Position numbers and translations under genes: made by a program. The notes under the pieces are model-generated. The model had not been told where the DNA came from. It saw only the letters and a program-made list of their open reading frames with translations, and ran no database searches. From Botryosphaeria dothidea (Eukaryota > Ascomycota > Dothideomycetes > Botryosphaeriales > Botryosphaeriaceae), in assembly GCA_011503125.2 (NCBI GenBank), contig WWBZ02000031.1, positions 1 to 10,000 on the forward strand: DNA of 10,000 bases, read 5' to 3'. This document shows, one piece after another, positions 7,155-10,000 of the stretch; the first letter of the stretch is position 1; each line of letters begins with the position of its first letter.

Positions 7155-7394
7155 TGTATGCTTTCCCTAAACGCGTTAGGCGGGGTGATACTTAACCTAA
7201 TAACTCGTTCTTCCTGAACGGTCCCTCTCCTTGCAAGGATGGTGGTCAAAGTGTAACGAGCGGGCCTCTACCTCTAAGGATCCAAACACCAAAGAGGGTG
7301 GAAACCTGTCGAGGGTTTTCCTTGAGTGGGTACAAGAAGAGGTACGTGAGGAACGAGTAGACGACTGAAGACTGAGCACTGCGTGCGAAGGCCT
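7155..7394 (-). other. Untranslated leader between 5' LTR and gag
   Basis: 240 nt. Neither it nor the predicted R-U5 part of the LTR contains an ATG in element sense, so a scanning ribosome would reach the gag AUG first. The bases directly after the LTR (AAGGCCTTCGCACGC) should be the primer-binding site but do not begin with TGG, the complement of tRNA CCA, and I see no complement to them in the predicted RNA 5' end. The packaging signal is probably here but not recognisable. Confidence 0.75.
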
Positions 7395-7429
7395 TGTTAC
7401 TAACAATTGGTGCTGAATTGTTATTGAAG

Positions 7430-7446
7430 TTGACCACGAAGGTCAA
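7430..7446 (-). other. Hairpin near the predicted RNA 5' end
   Basis: TTGACC-ttcgt-GGTCAA in element sense: a 6-bp stem with a 5-nt loop, about 20-40 nt downstream of the TATA box, hence close to or at the transcript start in the R region. A role in packaging, strand transfer or 3' end formation is possible but unproven. Confidence 0.4.
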
Positions 7447-7465
7447 AGCTATCTAGAGAGCGTGG

Positions 7466-7473
7466 TTTATATA
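7466..7473 (-). promoter_or_regulatory. TATA box of the LTR promoter
   Basis: TATATAAA in element sense, 257 bp into the LTR. Pol II start would be expected some 25-40 nt or more downstream, near 7440, so U3 is about 290 bp and R plus U5 about 45 bp. The start itself cannot be seen. Confidence 0.65.
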
Positions 7474-7583
7474 CGTAGGAGAGTTCTATACAATCTATGT
7501 GCTTAATAGGCGGGTTGCGCTCAATGGCGCGTAGTCTTCTGAGCGAGCTGTTGTGATTGAGCAGGATGGCTCAGTAGGTGGGG

Positions 7584-7615
7584 CCCGCTCAGGCAGCCTT
7601 GGCAATCTGAGCGGG
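7584..7615. repeat. 9-bp inverted repeat in U3 (also 48-79)
   Basis: CCCGCTCAG (7584-7592) and CTGAGCGGG (7607-7615) form a perfect inverted repeat around a 14-bp spacer; the 3' LTR has it at 48-56 and 71-79. It overlaps two of the TGAGC/GCTCA pentamers scattered through U3. It may be a protein-binding site or a structural hairpin. Confidence 0.6.
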
Positions 7616-7631
7616 TGGGTCTAGTTGAGCG

Positions 7632-7649
7632 CGAGGTCACGTGACCTCG
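7632..7649. promoter_or_regulatory. 18-bp perfect palindrome with E-box in U3, 5' LTR copy
   Basis: Same CACGTG-centred palindrome as at 96-113. Here it lies about 160 bp upstream of the TATA box in element sense, a position suited to an upstream activating sequence. The extended GGTCACGTGACC core is the kind of site bound by bHLH proteins such as Cbf1. Confidence 0.5.
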
Positions 7650-7729
7650 GATCTTTATGACCCCGACTTCTGTTGTTCCGGCGGGGCTGATCCCTAACTT
7701 CCTCAACCTGTGGAGGCTGCGCCGTAACA

Positions 7730-8402
7730 TACACGCGGTGAGGCGGACCGGCCAGCCAGGCCCAAGGTTCAACTACGAGCTTTTTAACTGCAACAACTTT
7801 AATATACGCTATTGGAGCTGGAATTACCGCGGCTGCTGGCACCAGACTTGCCCTCCAATTGTTCCTCGTTAAGGTATTTAAATTGTACTCATTCCAATTA
7901 CAAGACCCAAAAGAGCCCTGTATCAGTATTTATTGTCACTACCTCCCCGTGTCGGGATTGGGTAATTTGCGCGCCTGCTGCCTTCCTTGGATGTGGTAGC
8001 CGTTTCTCAGGCTCCCTCTCCGGAATAGAACCCTAATTCCCCGTTACCCATTGATACCATGGTAGGCCTCTATCCTACCATCGAAAGTTAATAGGGCAGA
8101 AATTTGAATGAACCATCGCCGGCGCAAGGCCATGCGATTCGTTAAGTTATCATGAATCACCAAAGAGCCCCGAAGGGCATTGGTTTTTTATCTAATAAAT
8201 ACACCCCTCCCGAAGTCGGGGTTTTTAGCATGTATTAGCTCTAGAATTACCACGGTTATCCAAGTAGTAAGGTACTATCAAATAAACGATAACTGATTTA
8301 ATGAGCCATTCGCAGTTTCACAGTATAGATTGCTTATACTTAGACATGCATGGCTTAATCTTTGAGACAAGCATATGACTACTGGCAGAATCAACCAGGT
8401 AA
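7730..8402 (-). rRNA. 18S (SSU) rRNA, 5' part, interrupted by the retrotransposon
   Basis: The minus strand starts near 8402 with the SSU 5' end (ACCTGGTTGAT, then CTGCCAGTAGTCATATGC) and runs through helix landmarks such as AGCTAATACATGC, GCCTGAGAAACGGC, GTGCCAGCAGCCGCGGTAA and AAAAAGCTCGTAGTTGAAC. It stops after CCTCACCGCGTGTA in the V4 variable region, where the LTR begins; about 673 of some 1800 nt are present. The remainder should lie beyond the 3' LTR, left of the window. This copy cannot give a normal rRNA. Three bases that I recall as near-invariant appear changed C to T in rRNA sense (near 8391, 8090 and 8052), which may mean a decayed copy or lineage variation. No 18S intron is seen. 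Confidence 0.97.
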
Positions 8403-9010
8403 CTATCCTAGCCATCCGAACCTTTGCTGCTCGCCCAGAGGGCGCGGCCGCGCAGGCTGGAAGACCCTCGGAGAAGAGGGCAGGGTAGTCAGAAGGAAGG
8501 GGCGCCCGAAAGCGCCCGACCTTAGGGATCCCGAACCGCAGCGCGCGAGCACCGGCGGCAGGGCCCATCGGGCCATCCAATTGCCCCCACTTAGCTCCCC
8601 AAGGCGCGGTCCGCCGCAGAGACGCGCTGGTCCCGTAGACCAACGCGGACTGTGACATGCACACCTCAGGAGGAGGATGCCGTTCGCCGACACATCGGCG
8701 CCACGAGGGCGCCGGAAAGAAGCTTAGGCTTACCCCCGAGTGTCTTGTGAAAAATGGTAGCCATCGGCCAACCATCCACAGACTCCATCCGCGCCCGCTG
8801 GAGCTAGCCAGCGGGGCTTCAGGTGCGGCCGGCGGGTACGTACGCTGCCCCTTGGGCAACGGACGGCACCGCCGGCCGCAGGAAACCAGCACCAAGGCCC
8901 GCTCGTACGGTGCCGTGCACCGCCGTTTGCAAGGCCTTTGGAGACCGGCTCCGCAGGTATGAGACTACCGCCCACGTTAGCAGGCGGCTGCAAAACGGCT
9001 CGCCGCCAGA

Positions 9011-9079
9011 CAGGCCCGTTAGAGCCTGCCGGACCGGCGCCGCTTCACGGCTCGTCGCCGCAGGCCCGTTAGAGCCTGC
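9011..9079. repeat. Two 19-bp spacer repeats with internal dyad, 50-bp period
   Basis: CAGGCCCGTTAGAGCCTGC occurs exactly at 9011-9029 and 9061-9079. Each copy has CAGGC and GCCTG arms that could form a hairpin in the transcribed spacer. Likely a local duplication; a processing role is possible. Confidence 0.75.
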
Positions 9080-9107
9080 AGGACTTGAGGTCGAGAGTAC
9101 CGTTCGT

Positions 9108-9130
9108 CAGTCTGGTTTGTTCCCAGACTG
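9108..9130. repeat. 8-bp perfect hairpin in the 5' ETS
   Basis: CAGTCTGG (9108-9115) and CCAGACTG (9123-9130) flank a 7-nt loop. In pre-rRNA this would be a stable stem and might be a processing signal; that is inference. Confidence 0.6.
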
Positions 9131-9176
9131 CCTTCGCCCCCTCTTCTCATATACCCACCGACCGTCTCGCGACCCG

Positions 9177-9235
9177 AATTTTTCAAAAAAATGTTCGCGC
9201 GCAAATTTTGATTTTTTCGAAAAAGTGTTTTGTAT
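9177..9235. other. AT-rich island within GC-rich spacer
   Basis: Runs of T and A break up an otherwise GC-rich spacer. Two related blocks of the form T(5-6)CRA(5-7) occur at 9177-9193 and 9211-9227, 34 bp apart. May be unpaired spacer RNA or a remnant of spacer sub-repeats. Confidence 0.5.
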
Positions 9236-9434
9236 GGGAAGTCGGCCCAGAACCTCGCCACGCCATACAACCACAAAACGGACGAAGGGGGCCGGCGCAC
9301 GTACTTGGTCAAAACGCACCCCGCGCGCGCCGCGAGGCTCCCCGGCCGGCCTCGCAGGGCTGCCGTCGAAAATCCGAGCAGGCGGGACCGCGGGGAGCGG
9401 CCCCGACGCGGATTCCGCGCGTTTAAAAGGTCGT

Positions 9435-9687
9435 GGTAGGGCCCGTTTTGAATGGCTGGGAGCCGGGCGAGCTTCTGGGCGGCCCGGCCGCCGCCCCGAG
9501 GGCCTGCGGTAGAGCGTCCCCGGCCGCAATTCCGGCACGACGAGGCCGTGGGGTGCGGTGTGGAGGCAGTTTCGACGCCCTCAAACAACGGCGGTAGGGC
9601 CCGTTCCGAGGAGCTGAAGGCCCGGCAGGCGCCCGGGAGGCCCGGGGCAAGGCAGCCCGGGCGGCGTTCCCAGGCGTCGTAGGGCCC
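9435..9687. repeat. Dispersed GGTAGGGCCCGTT spacer motif, three copies
   Basis: The 13-mer GGTAGGGCCCGTT is exact at 9435-9447 and 9593-9605 (158 bp apart); GTAGGGCCC recurs at 9679-9687. Flanks are similar but diverged, as in degenerate spacer sub-repeats. Could mark Pol I promoter or enhancer elements, but I cannot confirm it. Confidence 0.5.
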
Positions 9688-9948
9688 AACCATGCATGCT
9701 TGCAGCGTTCGGATCGTTTTGGGGCCCTCGGGCGGCAGGGTCAAGGCCCGCCCCAACTAGGCTTTAGCCCACCACTTAGCTAGTAATTAAGCAACTTACT
9801 CTCTACATTTCAACAGGCTTGCCGTGGGAAGGGGAGGGCGAGTCTGGGCTCGGGACGCGCGGAAGCCCTTGCATAATGGCGGCTCCGGAGGCGGGGGCTA
9901 GTCCGGCTTCGTTCGGGTTCAATCCTTTTAAATCTAATCTTGCTTCCA

Positions 9949-10000
9949 TTTTTTTTTTGAAAAAAAAAAAGAAAATAGAAATGAGAAGGAAAAAGAGGGA
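9949..10000. repeat. T10-G-A11 homopolymer dyad and purine tract
   Basis: Ten T (9949-9958), one G, eleven A (9960-9970), then an A/G-only run to the window end apart from two T. On the rRNA strand this is a pyrimidine-rich stretch followed by a T-run, as in some Pol I terminator or spacer regions. No function can be assigned. Confidence 0.6.

Larger units (their letters stand above)
1..7729 (-). mobile_element. Ty3/gypsy chromovirus LTR retrotransposon, nearly complete, inserted in 18S rDNA
   Basis: Element-sense order is 5' LTR (7729-7395), leader, gag, pol (protease, RT, RNase H, integrase, chromodomain), polypurine tract, 3' LTR (193 to beyond the window edge). The RT-before-integrase order and the chromodomain after integrase define a Ty3/gypsy chromovirus (Metaviridae), a group common in fungi. 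With a 335-bp LTR the full element would be about 7.85 kb, of which about 140 bp are missing at the left edge. Both sense ORFs are intact. The element lies in the same orientation as the rRNA gene it interrupts. An antisense spliced ORF is carried at its 3' end. The target-site duplication cannot be checked because the left flank is outside the window. Confidence 0.95.
7395..7729 (-). repeat. 5' LTR, 335 bp
   Basis: The outer end at 7729 is fixed by the junction with 18S and by identity with the 3' LTR (7542-7729 equals 6-193). The inner end at 7395 is inferred from perfect terminal inverted repeats TGTTAC and GTAACA, because the matching part of the 3' LTR is outside the window. U3 holds an E-box palindrome, an inverted repeat and many TGAGC/GCTCA pentamers; a TATA box lies near the inner end, leaving only about 45 nt for R and U5. 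Drives the genomic RNA towards decreasing coordinates. Confidence 0.88.
8403..10000 (-). other. 5' external transcribed spacer and intergenic rDNA spacer
   Basis: This lies directly upstream of the 18S 5' end. It is GC-rich except for islands at 9177-9235 and 9925-10000, and contains short repeats and hairpins typical of rDNA spacer. Several frames are open by virtue of high GC content, but they overlap each other, have no recognisable domains and sit in rDNA, so I call no protein gene. The Pol I promoter and start must lie here or further right; I cannot recognise them. Nothing specific is seen in 8403-9000 or 9690-9920. Confidence 0.8.

Noticed and set aside
7290..7303. TGG-initial stretch (TGGTGTTTGGATC in element sense) as a primer-binding site
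   Set aside because: It is about 90 nt inside the presumed LTR end, is not preceded by CA, and its complement does not look like a tRNA 3' end.
9011..9130. CRISPR-like or mobile-element ends from the repeated palindromes
   Set aside because: Only two repeat units, eukaryotic rDNA context, and no associated genes or terminal repeats.
8278..9756. Many ORFs of 70-245 residues on both strands in the rDNA part
   Set aside because: They overlap 18S and GC-rich spacer and each other, with Arg/Pro/Gly-rich composition expected of GC-rich non-coding DNA.

Overview
The window looks like a filamentous ascomycete (Pezizomycotina, perhaps Sordariomycetes by the feel of the 18S sequence) in which an almost complete Ty3/gypsy LTR retrotransposon of the chromovirus type sits inside an 18S rRNA gene. 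Two things point there: the 18S 5' part reads as fungal over its whole length, and the element has the fungal layout of gag with a CCHC knuckle, then pol ordered protease, RT, RNase H, integrase, chromodomain.

Everything main lies on the minus strand, so read from right to left. Positions 10000 to 8403 are rDNA spacer and 5' external transcribed spacer, GC-rich, with short repeats and hairpins and no credible protein gene. Positions 8402 to 7730 are the first ~673 nt of 18S rRNA, cut in the V4 variable region by the element. Positions 7729 to 7395 are the 5' LTR; 7394 to 7155 the untranslated leader; 7154 to 5325 gag; 5310 to 394 pol, in the -1 frame relative to gag; 207 to 194 the polypurine tract; 193 to 1 the first 193 bp of the 3' LTR, which runs out of the window. 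The rest of the 3' LTR and the distal 18S should lie just left of the window.

Gag and Pol are both uninterrupted with all catalytic residues present, and the visible LTR parts are identical over 188 bp, so the insertion looks young. The gag stop codon directly follows a textbook A_AAA_AAC slippery heptamer, so Pol is probably made as a 2253-residue Gag-Pol fusion by -1 frameshifting; a pseudoknot can be drawn by hand just downstream.

The most unusual item is on the opposite strand at the left end (292-1166, +). Removing a 47-nt intron with good fungal splice signals joins two open frames into a 275-residue protein with an exact Zn(II)2Cys6 cysteine spacing, two basic clusters and a long coiled coil, that is, the layout of a Gal4-type DNA-binding regulator. 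It overlaps, in antisense, the disordered tail of Pol. A 17-bp dyad containing CGG-N1-CCG lies just upstream of its start codon.
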